A stretch of DNA of 16,439 nt, taken from Proteobacteria bacterium UBA652. Lineage in GTDB: Bacteria; Pseudomonadota; Gammaproteobacteria; Nitrosococcales; Methylophagaceae. Position numbers and translations under genes: made by a program. Within the stretch, counting starts at the first letter, position 1. Each line of letters begins with the position of its first letter. Positions 5,935 through 15,400 of the stretch are shown in pieces. The notes under the pieces were generated by a model. The model worked only from the letters and a program-made list of their open reading frames with translations, made no database searches and was not told the DNA's origin. Where the stretch lies: the NCBI GenBank assembly GCA_002299915.1, contig DBOG01000075.1:1-16439 (forward strand), given 5' to 3'.

Positions 5935-6216
5935 ATGGCTGAAACAGTAGAAGAACTAACGGTTGAATATAAAGAAGGCGACGATATTACGGTTAAGGAA
6001 TTGGATAAAATTGTATTGACCAAAGGCGCGTGGGCGACCTTGATTTATCGTTATCAAGATTTAGATCGTAAAACAGGCGAGTTTGGCGCTGATAAATATA
6101 CGATTCGTCGATATCAGAAGCGCAATGGGGAATATGGCCAGAAGTCTAAATTTAATATTTCTAGCAAGGATCAGGCTGAGAAGATTATTAATGCGTTGAA
6201 TTCTTGGATTAAATAA
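5935..6216 (+). CDS. Small conserved-looking protein, possible PC4-like fold
   Basis: 93 residues, well-placed ribosome site AAGGA (5922-5926) 8 bases before ATG. Charged and soluble, with no signal peptide or membrane segment. I do not recognise it firmly. The pattern of short strands (KIVLTKGAWATLIYRYQDLD, KYTIRRYQKRNGEYGQKSKF) followed by a C-terminal helix (SKDQAEKIINALNSWIK) resembles the strand-rich, one-helix single-stranded-DNA-binding domain of the PC4/Sub1 family. The match includes the basic strand-turn IRRYQKRNGEYG. This is a weak structural analogy, not an assignment. The gene lies 57 bases after the dockerin-like protein gene and could share its transcript. Confidence 0.72.
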   Translation: MAETVEELTVEYKEGDDITVKELDKIVLTKGAWATLIYRYQDLDRKTGEFGADKYTIRRYQKRNGEYGQKSKFNISSKDQAEKIINALNSWIK

Positions 6217-6379
6217 GTTTGGAAAACCCAGTCACTTTGACTGTTACGGTGGTGTGTAGAATCGACAATGCCTTGGTGTATGGGATCACGTTGGGAGCTG
6301 GACCCCTCCACTACGGTCGGGATGACATGTGGGGTGGTAAGGTCGGGATGATGGGTTTATTTTTTAGGATAAAGGCTTT
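6217..6379. repeat. Intergenic stretch with hairpin and 11-bp direct repeats
   Basis: No gene fits here. CAGTCA (6229-6234) / TGACTG (6238-6243) forms a small perfect hairpin just after the upstream stop codon, but without a T run. GGTCGGGATGA occurs twice (6315-6325 and 6341-6351). Between them and just before lies CTCCAC / GTGGGG complementarity. It may be a degenerate copy of a dispersed intergenic repeat. Confidence 0.4.
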
Positions 6380-7126
6380 GTGAATAAAAGTGTAATCACT
6401 AATGTGTTGGCTGCGGCTTGTGTCGGCGTGGGGTTGAGCTTGGCTTCACCTTGGCGTGAGCCTGTGCTGTCTATGGGCTTATTTGCCCTGGCGGGTGCGG
6501 TGACCAATTGGTTGGCTGTGCATATGTTGTTTGAGAAAGTGCCTGGCTTATATGGTTCAGGCGTTATTTCTGCTCGGTTTGAGGAGTTTAAGCAGGGTAT
6601 TTATGCCTTGGTGATGGAGCAATTTTTCAGCGAGGAAAATCTGGCGCGGTTTTTAGATGAGATGGTGGCGGATGATCCCACGCATGCTTTGGATTTAAGC
6701 GATGTTATTGAGGATGTAGATTTAAGCCCTGCATTTGATGCCTTATTGGGGGCGGTGAAGGAGTCTTCTTTTGGCAGTATGCTGGGGATGATTGGTGGCG
6801 AGAAGGTGTTAATTCCGTTGAAGGAACCGTTCTTAAGTAAGCTACAAGCATCTATGGTTGAGATTGCCCATAGCGATCAATTTCAAGATAGCTTGAAACA
6901 AAAAATGGCGAAGACGAGTAGTAGCATCGAAGTGCATCAGCAGATTGAGGGCGTGGTGCAAGCACGATTGGAAGAGCTGACAGCGCCGATGGTGAAGGAT
7001 ATTATCCAGACGATGATTCGTGAGCATCTGGGTTGGTTGGTAGTGTGGGGTGGTGTGTTTGGTGGTTTGATTGGCTTAGCGGCTAGCCAGTTAGATTGGA
7101 TGATAACGCTGATCAGTAACTTGTAA
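6380..7126 (+). CDS. DUF445 family membrane protein
   Basis: 248 residues from GTG 6380 (AAAGG and AGGA just upstream). Two N-terminal membrane segments (about 5-22 and 28-51) carry the family signature GAVTNWLAVHMLFEKVPGLYGSG, followed by VISARFEEFK. A long, mostly helical soluble part (about 65-210) follows, then a C-terminal membrane segment (LGWLVVWGGVFGGLIGLAAS, about 217-236). Members are inner-membrane proteins of unknown biochemical role. This is a short version of the family. The 3' end overlaps the 3' end of the convergent yigZ by 14 bases, leaving no room for a separate terminator. Confidence 0.87.
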   Translation: MNKSVITNVLAAACVGVGLSLASPWREPVLSMGLFALAGAVTNWLAVHMLFEKVPGLYGSGVISARFEEFKQGIYALVMEQFFSEENLARFLDEMVADDPTHALDLSDVIEDVDLSPAFDALLGAVKESSFGSMLGMIGGEKVLIPLKEPFLSKLQASMVEIAHSDQFQDSLKQKMAKTSSSIEVHQQIEGVVQARLEELTAPMVKDIIQTMIREHLGWLVVWGGVFGGLIGLAASQLDWMITLISNL

Positions 7127-7688
7127 ATTGTTTAATGATGTCATCGGTTGCTGATTCGGGCAGGTGTATGTGGACTTGGACATCGTTAGCAAACTGCTGG
7201 TCGATTATCTTGCCATTGCATTTCTTTAATTGATATTCGAGATGTTGAAGTTGATTATATTCTATTGTTAGTTTGAGCGTTTTCATAGGAACATATTCAA
7301 TGGGATTGCTTGCTTCATAGGCTTGTTTAGCGGCAGCACCATAGGCGCGGGCGAGGCCACCTGTGCCAAGTTTAACGCCGCCAAAGTAGCGGATAACACC
7401 GATAACGGTATTGATAAGCCCAGCGCCTTCGATCACTTGCAATATCGGTCTGCCTGCTGTGCCAGAGGGTTCGCCTGCATCGAAGCTACGGGTAATGAGC
7501 GCACCATTTTCTTGTTTTATTTGCCAGGCGAAGGCAAGATGATTAGCTTGCGTGTGTTGACTGGCGAGTTGTTGGAGTTGACGAATGGCATCTTGCTCAT
7601 TTTCACAGGGCATGATGCGGCCAATAAACCGAGATTTTTTGATATTATATTCTGCTTCGGCAGCCTTGGGAATCGTAAATTGTGCCAT
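7113..7688 (-). CDS. yigZ: YigZ / IMPACT (UPF0029) family protein
   Basis: 191 residues. The N-terminal UPF0029 domain carries the diagnostic FDAGEPSGTAGRPIL (69-83) and VIGVIRYFGGVKLGTGGLAR (95-114). The C-terminal part (about 135-191) matches the usual DUF1949-type ferredoxin-like domain. The eukaryotic relative IMPACT regulates Gcn2; the bacterial function is not settled, though RNA or nucleotide-related binding has been proposed. There is no ribosome-binding site before ATG 7688-7686. Instead an extended -10 box ends 7 bases upstream, suggesting a leaderless mRNA. Convergent and overlapping with the DUF445 gene; divergent from the rhodanese-rapA pair. Confidence 0.93.
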   Translation of the reverse strand: MAQFTIPKAAEAEYNIKKSRFIGRIMPCENEQDAIRQLQQLASQHTQANHLAFAWQIKQENGALITRSFDAGEPSGTAGRPILQVIEGAGLINTVIGVIRYFGGVKLGTGGLARAYGAAAKQAYEASNPIEYVPMKTLKLTIEYNQLQHLEYQLKKCNGKIIDQQFANDVQVHIHLPESATDDIIKQFTSY

Positions 7689-7695
7689 GGATGAA

Positions 7696-7704
7696 ATTAT
7701 ACCA
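7696..7704 (-). promoter_or_regulatory. Extended -10 promoter of yigZ, predicting a leaderless mRNA
   Basis: On the minus strand TGGTATAAT (7704-7696) is a perfect extended -10 element. Only TTCATCC (7 bases) separates it from the ATG at 7688, so the predicted start falls at or within a base or two of the start codon. No purine-rich ribosome site exists. Confidence 0.55.
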
Positions 7705-7721
7705 AGCTAAGCAGGTCAGAC

Positions 7722-7730
7722 TGATATAAT
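7722..7730 (+). promoter_or_regulatory. Extended -10 promoter for the rhodanese-rapA transcript
   Basis: TGATATAAT (7722-7730) is a perfect extended -10 box on the plus strand. No good -35 lies 17 bases upstream, which extended -10 promoters tolerate. The predicted start near 7737 gives a leader of about 107 bases containing two hairpins. It lies back to back with the yigZ promoter. Confidence 0.5.
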
Positions 7731-7747
7731 AGCGTTTTAAAGTGAAA

Positions 7748-7801
7748 GGTGAGAAATGTATTTGAATCTTCTCACCCAAGCCTCTCCAGCAAGAGAGGGC
7801 T
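7748..7801 (+). promoter_or_regulatory. Two stem-loops in the leader of the rhodanese gene
   Basis: Hairpin 1 is GGTGAGAA (7748-7755) / TTCTCACC (7769-7776), perfect 8 bp with a 13-base loop. Hairpin 2 is AGCCTCTC (7779-7786) against GAGAGGGCT (about 7793-7801), with one bulged G. Neither is followed by a T run, so they are not obvious terminators. A dispersed palindromic repeat or a leader structure are the alternatives. Confidence 0.45.
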
Positions 7802-7843
7802 GTAGTTTGTATCTGTTGTTAATATTATAAAGAGGAATAGGAA

Positions 7844-8230
7844 ATGAAACAATTTTTAGTGAGTATGGCAATGGTATTTGGTTTGATTCTGCAAGGCTGT
7901 AATGCGGGCGAGAAGGTGGCGACAGTATCACCACAGGATGCGGCGAATTGGGCGAGGAGTGAGCAAGTGGTGATTGTGGATGTGCGTGAACAAGATGAAT
8001 GGGATGCAGGGCATATTGAAGGGGCGATTTTTATTCCGTTAGGTCAGTTAGAACAACGAATTGGTGAGTTGGATGCCTATAAAGGCCAGAAAATAGTGTT
8101 GCAGTGTCGTAGTGGACGGCGTTCAGCATCAGCAACCGCACTGTTGACAAACTCAGGATTTGAGCAAGCGCATAATATGAAGGGCGGTATTCTCGCGTGG
8201 GATAAAGCTGGATTACCCACCGTTAAATAA
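7844..8230 (+). CDS. Rhodanese-domain lipoprotein
   Basis: 128 residues with an AGAGGAA/AGGAA ribosome site. The N-terminus is a lipoprotein signal with lipobox LQGC; Cys19 is the lipidation site, followed by Asn, so outer-membrane sorting is plausible. The rest is a single rhodanese domain: VVIVDVREQDEWDAGHIEGA (42-61), IPLGQL, and the active-site loop CRSGRRS with Cys88 as the persulfide-carrying cysteine, ending GGILAWDKAGLPTV. Such proteins move sulfane sulfur or bind thiols; the substrate is unknown. The stop codon is 14 bases from the start of rapA, so the two are probably one transcript, although no functional link is established. Confidence 0.92.
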   Translation: MKQFLVSMAMVFGLILQGCNAGEKVATVSPQDAANWARSEQVVIVDVREQDEWDAGHIEGAIFIPLGQLEQRIGELDAYKGQKIVLQCRSGRRSASATALLTNSGFEQAHNMKGGILAWDKAGLPTVK

Positions 8231-8244
8231 GGAAAGACGTTAGC

Positions 8245-11094
8245 GTGGCAGAAACGGAGTTTGCATTAGGTCAGCGGTGGGTTAGTAATTCAGAAGCCGA
8301 ACTAGGTTTGGGCTTAGTGAAGGCGTGTGGCGGACGGCAGGTGGTGATGTTTTTCCCTGCGGCGGGAGAAGAACGGACCTATGCGGTGAATATCGCACCA
8401 CTGACTCGGATGGAGTATGCCATTGGTGATGACGTTAACACGACAGATGATGTGTCGTTTACCATCACCGAGAAGCATGAAGTTAATGCTTGTTTTGTAT
8501 ATCAAGGGACTGACGAGGCAGGGGAAGAAGTAAGTGTCCATGAGATGGATCTCAGCAGTTTTGTGAATTTTAGCCAACCACAAGATCGTTTATTTGCGGG
8601 TCAAATAGATAAAAATAGCCGATTTGAATTGCGGGTGGAAACATTGGCGCAACAATACCGTTTACAACAATCTCCGGTATTGGGCTTAATGGGCGCGCGC
8701 GTTTCATTGCTACCGCATCAGCTTTATATTGCGCAGCAGGTGGCTATTCGCCATAACCCGCGTGTGCTGTTGGCTGATGAAGTGGGCTTGGGTAAGACGA
8801 TTGAGGCGGGCTTGATTCTGCATCAGCTGTTATTAACTGGCCGAGCTAATCGTATTTTAATTGTGGTGCCCGATAGTTTAGTACATCAGTGGCTGGTTGA
8901 GATGTTACGACGGTTTAATTTGTCGCTGATAGTGATGGATTTGGATCGTTATCAAGGCTTACAAGAATCGGGGGAGTTAAATCCATTTGAAGCAGGGCAA
9001 CAGATGGTGTGTAGCCTGTCATTATTGACAGAAAATGCAGCTATTTATGCCGATGCTTATGCGGCTGGCTGGGATGTGATGGTGGTGGATGAAGCGCACC
9101 ATTTAAGCTGGACAGGGACACAAGTAAGTGATGCTTATACTACTATTGCAGGGCTGGCAGAACAGATCCCTAGCTTGCTTTTGCTAACGGCAACTCCAGA
9201 ACAACTTGGGGTGGAAAGCCATTTTGCACGATTGAAACTATTAGATCCTGCTCGCTATCATGATTTTGCTGCATTTAAGGTACAAGAAGAAAATTATCAG
9301 GTGATTAGTGAGTTGGTGATGCAGTTGCAGGCTGACAATGCCGCTGAGCAGTTGCAGCAAGACAAAGCCTTGCAGCAAGCAATAACACAGTATTTAGGAA
9401 AAACAGCTCTATCGGATCTGCAAGCAGCCAGTGATTTTGATAAGGCAAGACAGGCTGCTATTCGTGGTTTATTAGATCAGCATGGTACGGGACGGATTGT
9501 ATTTAGAAATACCCGTGCCTCGGTGGGTGGTTTTCCACAACGAAAATTCTTCCCTCATTCGCTGAAGACTCCAGAATGTTATCAAATTGATACGGAAATA
9601 GATACCCAGGAATTACTACAAGTAGATTCTATATTGGGTGAGAACTGGTTGGCAGTTGATCCGCGAGTTGACTGGTTGGTTGACTGGTTAAAATTAAATA
9701 ATAACAAGGTGTTGCTGATTTGTTCTAAAGCTAATTCTGCACAAGATCTAGAAGCATATTTACGGCTTAAGATCGGTATTCGAACAGCATTGTTCCATGA
9801 GAATATAAGCTTGGTCAACCGTGACCGTGCAGCGGCTTATTTTGCTGAGGAGGAGGAGGGAGCACAGATCCTTGTGTGTTCTGAAATCGGCAGTGAAGGC
9901 CGTAACTTTCAATTTGCACACCAACTAGTTTTATTTGATTTGCCGCTAAATCCTGATTTATTGGAACAGCGTATTGGTCGTTTGGATCGCATTGGTCAGC
10001 AGCAGACGGTGGAAATTCATCTGCCTTATTATGAGATAAGTGCGCAGGATGTGTTGATGCAGTGGTATCACAATGGGATGAATGCTTTTGAGAAAGTGTT
10101 GCCAGTGGGTGGTAGCGTGTACCAACAGATGGAAAGTGCCTTGCAGTATTGTTTGCAGCATCCACAGGACGATCAGGCGCTAACTGATTTAATTGTTCAA
10201 ACACAGGCTGAAACGGCTGCATTGATAACACAATTAGATCAAGGTCGACATCGCTTATTAGAACTGAATTCTTATCAACCCGATGTGGCCGCTGAGCTGG
10301 TGGCAGAGATCCAGCAGGATAATCAGATCTTAGCGGTGTCGCGTTATATGGGAAAAGTCTTCGATTTGTTGGGGGTGGAACAGCAAACACACAGTGTTGA
10401 TAGCATTATTTTACATGCAGATACGGATATTCATCATGCCTTTCCTGAATTGCCAGAAGATGGGTTGACGGCTACTTACCGACGGAGTAAAGCCTTATCT
10501 CGTGAAGATATGGCATTTCTGACTTGGGAACATCCGATGGTACAAGGTGCGATTGAAACAATTTTGCATAGTGATTTTGGCAATAGCGCCTTTTGTACCT
10601 TGAAAACGGGTCAATTTTCAGCGGGGAGCTTGTTATTGGAAGCTATTTTTTGTTTAAGCTGCCCCGCACCGCGTAGCGCACAGATACAGCGTTATTTGCC
10701 GAATGGATATCTGCGTTTGGTGGTGGATGGCAGTGGTAATCGGTATGAAGAAGGATTGTCTGAGGCGACATTTAACCAGTTAGCAGGGCGGATCCCGATT
10801 AATACAGCACAAGATTTAGTGCGGCATGCACAAACACAAATAAATCAGTTAATCGATCAAGCTGAGCGGCAAGTAAAACCACAACAAACAGCATTTATTT
10901 CCCAAGCGATAAGCCAAATGAAAGGTCACTTACAAGCAGAGCATCAACGGTTGGAGAGTTTAGCAACCGTCAATCCGAGTATTCGTCCTGAAGAAGTTGA
11001 GGCTCTGGTGCAGGAGCAAGCTGATTTAGCGACCTATTTATCTGCGGCAAGCTTACAGCTTGATGCGGTGCGGGTGGCGATAGTGATTGATTAG
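8245..11094 (+). CDS. rapA: RNA polymerase-associated Swi2/Snf2 ATPase RapA (HepA)
   Basis: 949 residues, close to the E. coli length (968). RapA binds core RNA polymerase and uses ATP to recycle it after transcription. The N-terminal Tudor-like part starts FALGQRWVSNSEAELGLG. The Snf2 core follows: Walker A DEVGLGKTIEAG (178-189), DEAH box VDEAHHLSW (281-289), and motif III LLLTATPEQLG (312-322). The second RecA lobe has SEIGSEGRNFQFA and motif VI QRIGRLDRIGQ (575-585). The RapA-specific C-terminal region (about 620-949) is helical and Gln-rich. The start is GTG 8245; GGAAAG is 9 bases upstream and the next residues match family N-termini. It is downstream of the rhodanese lipoprotein gene, probably cotranscribed. 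No defects are seen. Confidence 0.96.
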   Translation: MAETEFALGQRWVSNSEAELGLGLVKACGGRQVVMFFPAAGEERTYAVNIAPLTRMEYAIGDDVNTTDDVSFTITEKHEVNACFVYQGTDEAGEEVSVHEMDLSSFVNFSQPQDRLFAGQIDKNSRFELRVETLAQQYRLQQSPVLGLMGARVSLLPHQLYIAQQVAIRHNPRVLLADEVGLGKTIEAGLILHQLLLTGRANRILIVVPDSLVHQWLVEMLRRFNLSLIVMDLDRYQGLQESGELNPFEAGQQMVCSLSLLTENAAIYADAYAAGWDVMVVDEAHHLSWTGTQVSDAYTTIAGLAEQIPSLLLLTATPEQLGVESHFARLKLLDPARYHDFAAFKVQEENYQVISELVMQLQADNAAEQLQQDKALQQAITQYLGKTALSDLQAASDFDKARQAAIRGLLDQHGTGRIVFRNTRASVGGFPQRKFFPHSLKTPECYQIDTEIDTQELLQVDSILGENWLAVDPRVDWLVDWLKLNNNKVLLICSKANSAQDLEAYLRLKIGIRTALFHENISLVNRDRAAAYFAEEEEGAQILVCSEIGSEGRNFQFAHQLVLFDLPLNPDLLEQRIGRLDRIGQQQTVEIHLPYYEISAQDVLMQWYHNGMNAFEKVLPVGGSVYQQMESALQYCLQHPQDDQALTDLIVQTQAETAALITQLDQGRHRLLELNSYQPDVAAELVAEIQQDNQILAVSRYMGKVFDLLGVEQQTHSVDSIILHADTDIHHAFPELPEDGLTATYRRSKALSREDMAFLTWEHPMVQGAIETILHSDFGNSAFCTLKTGQFSAGSLLLEAIFCLSCPAPRSAQIQRYLPNGYLRLVVDGSGNRYEEGLSEATFNQLAGRIPINTAQDLVRHAQTQINQLIDQAERQVKPQQTAFISQAISQMKGHLQAEHQRLESLATVNPSIRPEEVEALVQEQADLATYLSAASLQLDAVRVAIVID

Positions 11095-11138
11095 TTTGGG
11101 TAGATTTATAGCAGGCATAGTTAACACGCTAGTTGCGT

Positions 11139-11144
11139 TATAAT
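11139..11144 (+). promoter_or_regulatory. Possible -10 box upstream of the RND efflux operon
   Basis: TATAAT at 11139-11144 lies about 135 bases before the adaptor gene. No convincing -35 stands at 16-18 bases. A second weak candidate is TTGAAT (11220-11225) with CATATA (11244-11249). A near-palindrome around GTCGAC (11240) in its spacer could be an operator. The 184-base gap holds no other feature I can support. Confidence 0.25.
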
Positions 11145-11278
11145 AAGAGAGTATATAGAGTAACTATTACATTACAATTACGCTATCCCAACCCCGTATG
11201 TCCACTAAAAATCTATATCTTGAATGAACACGAGTATAGTCGACATATAAACTAAGGATCTTAAATAAAGGAGAACGT

Positions 11279-12499
11279 GTGTTAATTCGGTTTTTATTAC
11301 CTCTTATTATTTTGGCTGCTGCGGTGGCGGGTTATCTATACCTAGAACAAACGAAAACAGTGAAGCCGCCTGTTGAGCCAACAGAGAAGGCGTGGCAAGT
11401 GGGTGGCATGCCAGTGAAAATTGAGGCATTGTCGCCACAACTAAATTTATATGGGCGAGTAGAAACCCCGCAATATGCGACCCTGACTGCGGCATTGACA
11501 GCAGATGTGGTGACCGTATCTGTGCTGGAAGGCATATTGGTGGCAGCGGGTGATGTGCTGATTCAATTGGATGATCGTGATAGTAAGTTATTGATTAGCC
11601 AGCGGGATGCTGAATTAGCTGAGTTAAAAGCAAAAATACAATCAGAATATAAACGGCATACACGAGACAAGCAATTACTCAATTCTGAGCAGGAATTATT
11701 GCGTTATACCCAAGCATCAGTAACTAGAATGCAGACCTTAGTAGATAAAGGTTTAACCACCCGGGTGAATCTGGATACGGCTTTAGCTGATCAGGCACGA
11801 CAGCACGTATCACTGCAAAGATTGAAATATGATATTTCAGAGCATGGCCCGCGGTTGGCACAAATTAAAGCACAACAATCACGCGCACAAGCATTATTAG
11901 AACAAGCTAACGTCGATGATTCACGCACCCGTATTACCGCACCATTTGCTGGGCGTATATCTAAACTGAATGTGGCAATGGGTGATCGGGTGCGAGGTGG
12001 AGATCCCTTATTATCACTTTATGCCTTGGATCAGCTTGAAGTACGGGCTCAAATTCCACAGCGTCATCTTGCGACAGTACAGACAGCACTAGCACAAGGT
12101 GAATCATTGCTTGCAACAGCGACGGTATCAGGCCAAGAGTATGCGTTTAAATTAGCACGATTATCAGGTGAAATGCAGATAGATAAAGGCGGTTTAGATG
12201 CTTTGTTTCGCCTGCAAGGAGATAATACGACGTTAACCTTAGGTGCATTTGTTGATTTACAATTACAGTTACCGGAACTGGATGACCTGGTATTAGCGCC
12301 TTTTAGCGCCTTATATGGTTTAAATCAGGTTTATAGAATTATTGACGGACGATTGCAGTCGATTGATGTGATCCGTGTGGGTGAGCGAGAATCTAATGTA
12401 TTGTTACGCAGTTCAGAGCTGGTTGCGGGCGATATCTTATTAGTGACCCAATTGCCAAATGCAATAACAGGCTTGCGGGTTGAGGCCATCATTGAGTGA
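11279..12499 (+). CDS. RND efflux periplasmic adaptor (membrane-fusion protein, HlyD/AcrA type)
   Basis: 406 residues from GTG 11279, with AAAGGAG 5 bases upstream. It bridges the inner-membrane pump and an outer-membrane channel in the periplasm. The N-terminus is a single membrane anchor (residues 4-22) with no lipobox. The two halves of the lipoyl domain are at about 82-101 (LEGILVAAGDVLIQLDDRDS) and 218-247 (RITAPFAGRISKLNVAMGDR and on). They flank a long coiled-coil hairpin (about 103-212). A beta-barrel part (LEVRAQIPQRHLATV) and the membrane-proximal domain follow. Its stop overlaps the permease start by 4 bases (GTGA), indicating translational coupling. Substrate unknown. Confidence 0.92.
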   Translation: MLIRFLLPLIILAAAVAGYLYLEQTKTVKPPVEPTEKAWQVGGMPVKIEALSPQLNLYGRVETPQYATLTAALTADVVTVSVLEGILVAAGDVLIQLDDRDSKLLISQRDAELAELKAKIQSEYKRHTRDKQLLNSEQELLRYTQASVTRMQTLVDKGLTTRVNLDTALADQARQHVSLQRLKYDISEHGPRLAQIKAQQSRAQALLEQANVDDSRTRITAPFAGRISKLNVAMGDRVRGGDPLLSLYALDQLEVRAQIPQRHLATVQTALAQGESLLATATVSGQEYAFKLARLSGEMQIDKGGLDALFRLQGDNTTLTLGAFVDLQLQLPELDDLVLAPFSALYGLNQVYRIIDGRLQSIDVIRVGERESNVLLRSSELVAGDILLVTQLPNAITGLRVEAIIE

Positions 12500-15400
12500 G
12501 TGAACCAGCGCAACAAAAAACTTATCTTATCAGTTTGTTTGCCCAACATCGGGTCGCTGCCAATTTATTGATGGTTATTATGCTGCTGGCGGGTACGATG
12601 TCATTGATGCGGATGAATACCCAGTTTTTCCCGACTTTTGCAGTAGATTTTGTAACGGTGAGAGTGGACTGGCGTGGTGCCAGTGCAGAAGATGTGGAAG
12701 ATGCAATTAGTACACCCGTTGAGCAAGCTTTGCGTACCGTTGATTATGTAAAAAATTTAGATTCCACTTCTGCCTATGGACGCTCATATGTTGTATTAGA
12801 ATTTGATGAAGGCACGGACATGGGGCAGGCGTTGGATCAGGTCAAAGAAAGAGTGACGCAGATGCGTAATTTACCTACTGATTCTGAAACCCCAGATATT
12901 AAATCAATCACAAATTATGAGCCGATCGCTAAATTATTGATTACGACCGACCACGAATTAGAAGAGCTACGCTACTTTGCGCACCGTGTTGAAGATGAAT
13001 TATTAGCCCGCGGCATTTCAAGCATTCGGATCAGAGGCCTACCAGAAGAGGAAATTGCGATTCAGTTACGGCCAGCAGATTTAGCCTCATTAGGACTGGA
13101 TTTAGCAGCCGTCGGGCAACAAGTGGCAAACTTTAGTCGTGATTTACCCGCGGGTGAAGTCGGTCAGCAAGGGAATGCGAGACAACTGCGTAGCCTAGAA
13201 CAACGGCGTGATGAAAAATCATTTGCAAGCCTGCCAATCAAAACTGATCAGGCGGGTAATTTAGTATTGCTTGGTGATGTGGCGGATATCAGTCAACGTG
13301 CAAAAAAAAACCAAGTAACCGTTTTTTATGAGGGTAAACCAGCGGTTGAATTAGCGTTACAGCGCACGGAGAATAGTGATTCTTTAGAGGCAGCGAAAAT
13401 ATTGCAAACTTGGCTGGTTCAGCAAGAAGGCAACTTGCCTGCGGGGGTGTCGTTACACGTTTACGATGAAAAATGGGCCTTAATTAAGGGGCGGATAAAT
13501 TTATTATTAAAAAATGGATTGGGTGGGTTACTGCTGGTTATTACCATTTTATTAATCTTTTTACATGGGCGGGTGGCATGGTGGGTGACCGTTGGGATCC
13601 CCGTTTCATTTATGGGTGCGCTGTCGGTGATGTATCTGGCGGGTGGCAGCATTAATATGTTGAGCCTATTTGGCCTAATTATCGCATTGGGGATTATTGT
13701 TGATGATGCGATTGTGGTGGGAGAAGATGGCCTGACACATTATCAGCAAGGTGAAAATGCCTTGCAGGCAGCAGAAGGGGGTGCGCGGCGGATGGTCGTA
13801 CCTGTATTGGCGTCTTCATTGACAACGATTGCTTCTTTCCTACCCTTAATGATGGTGGGCGGTATTATGGGAAGCATCTTATTTGATATTCCTTTTGTCG
13901 TGATTTGTGTGATTATCGCATCATTGATTGAGAGTTTTTTGATTTTACCAGGTCATTTACGGCATGCTTTTCATAAGATGCACCATACAAAACCCGCCCG
14001 ATTTCGCGCTCTCTTAGATGATGGGTTTAATTCTTTCCGTGACAAGCTATTTCGGCCTGTTGTCACGCTTGCAGTGTCATTTCGCTGGATAACGATAAGC
14101 CTTGCTTTGGCTAGCTTAATATTGGCAGTGGGACTGATAAAAGGGGAGCGGTTACCGTTTACCTTTTTCACCTCGCCTGAAGGTACTGAGATTACTGCCT
14201 CGGTACGTTTTTTGGCAGGCACGCCATCTACAACAGTGGCTAGTTTTTTAACCGAATTGAATACTAGCTTATTGGAAACTGAAAAGTATTTTTTAGAGAA
14301 TAGCGAAGATGAAGACGATTTGATTGAAGTGGTAGTGACACGCTCAGGAAGTGTAAGAGAAGGTGATCAAAATAGTCGGGTAGGAGATGAGTTTGGTACG
14401 ATTCAAGTAGAGTTAAGTTCTCCTGATGAACGTAGCGTTAGAAATAAAGCCTTTATCAAGGCATGGTTAGAACGGATTGAATTACCAGCAGGTTTGGATA
14501 GTCTGTCGATAGTAGAGCCAGGAGTAGGGCCACCTGGTAGAGATTTGGATATTAAATTAACGGGAGCATCTGCAGCAACGCTAAAACAAGCGGCAGAATC
14601 CGTGGCAGAGGCGTTAAAGCAATTTACAGGTGTGAGCGCGGTAGCCGATAATATGCCCTACGGACAAGAGCAGCTTATTTATCATTTAACGGGTCAGGCA
14701 AAAAGCTTGGGGCTGACTGTAAATAGTGTAGGCCAACAGCTTAGAGCCGCTTTTGATGGCCAGTTAGTGCAGATTTTTCAGCAGGGAGATGATGAGATTG
14801 AGGTTCGCGTTATGCTGCCTGATAAGGAGCGTAATACACAGGCAACACTAGCAGATATGTTGGTCAAACTACCGAATGGTAATCATGCACCATTAACCAA
14901 TATAGTGACATTTGAAGCACAGCGTGGGTTTGATGTGTTACGACATTCAGAGGGGAAATTAGCTGTGCATATTGTGGGCACAGTGGATGCGGAAATTAAC
15001 AATAATGATGTTGTAATTGATGATTTGAAACAGAATTGGGTGCCAAAGTGGGAAGCAAAATATGGCGTAACGGTGAAATTTGAGGGTAGAGCAGAAGAGC
15101 AAGGAGAAGCCATGGCTGATATGGAACAAGGAATTGTGATCGCCTTTATTCTAATTTATTTAGTATTAGCATGGGTGTTTGCTTCCTATGGCCTGCCCTT
15201 GGTGGTGATGGCGGTCATTCCCTTTGGTTTAGTGGGAGCACTGGTAGGACATTTTTTACTAGGGATAGATTTAACAATACTCTCACTGTTTGGTATATTT
15301 GGCCTGTCGGGCATTGTTGTAAATGATTCGATTATTTTGGTAACGTTCTTTAAGCAGTTACGCGAACAAGGGGTGGCAATGCAAGAAGCCATTATCCAAG

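Noticed and set aside
9815..10390. 191-codon minus-strand open frame inside rapA
   Set aside because: It is antisense to a conserved Snf2 domain, with no ribosome site or recognisable motif.
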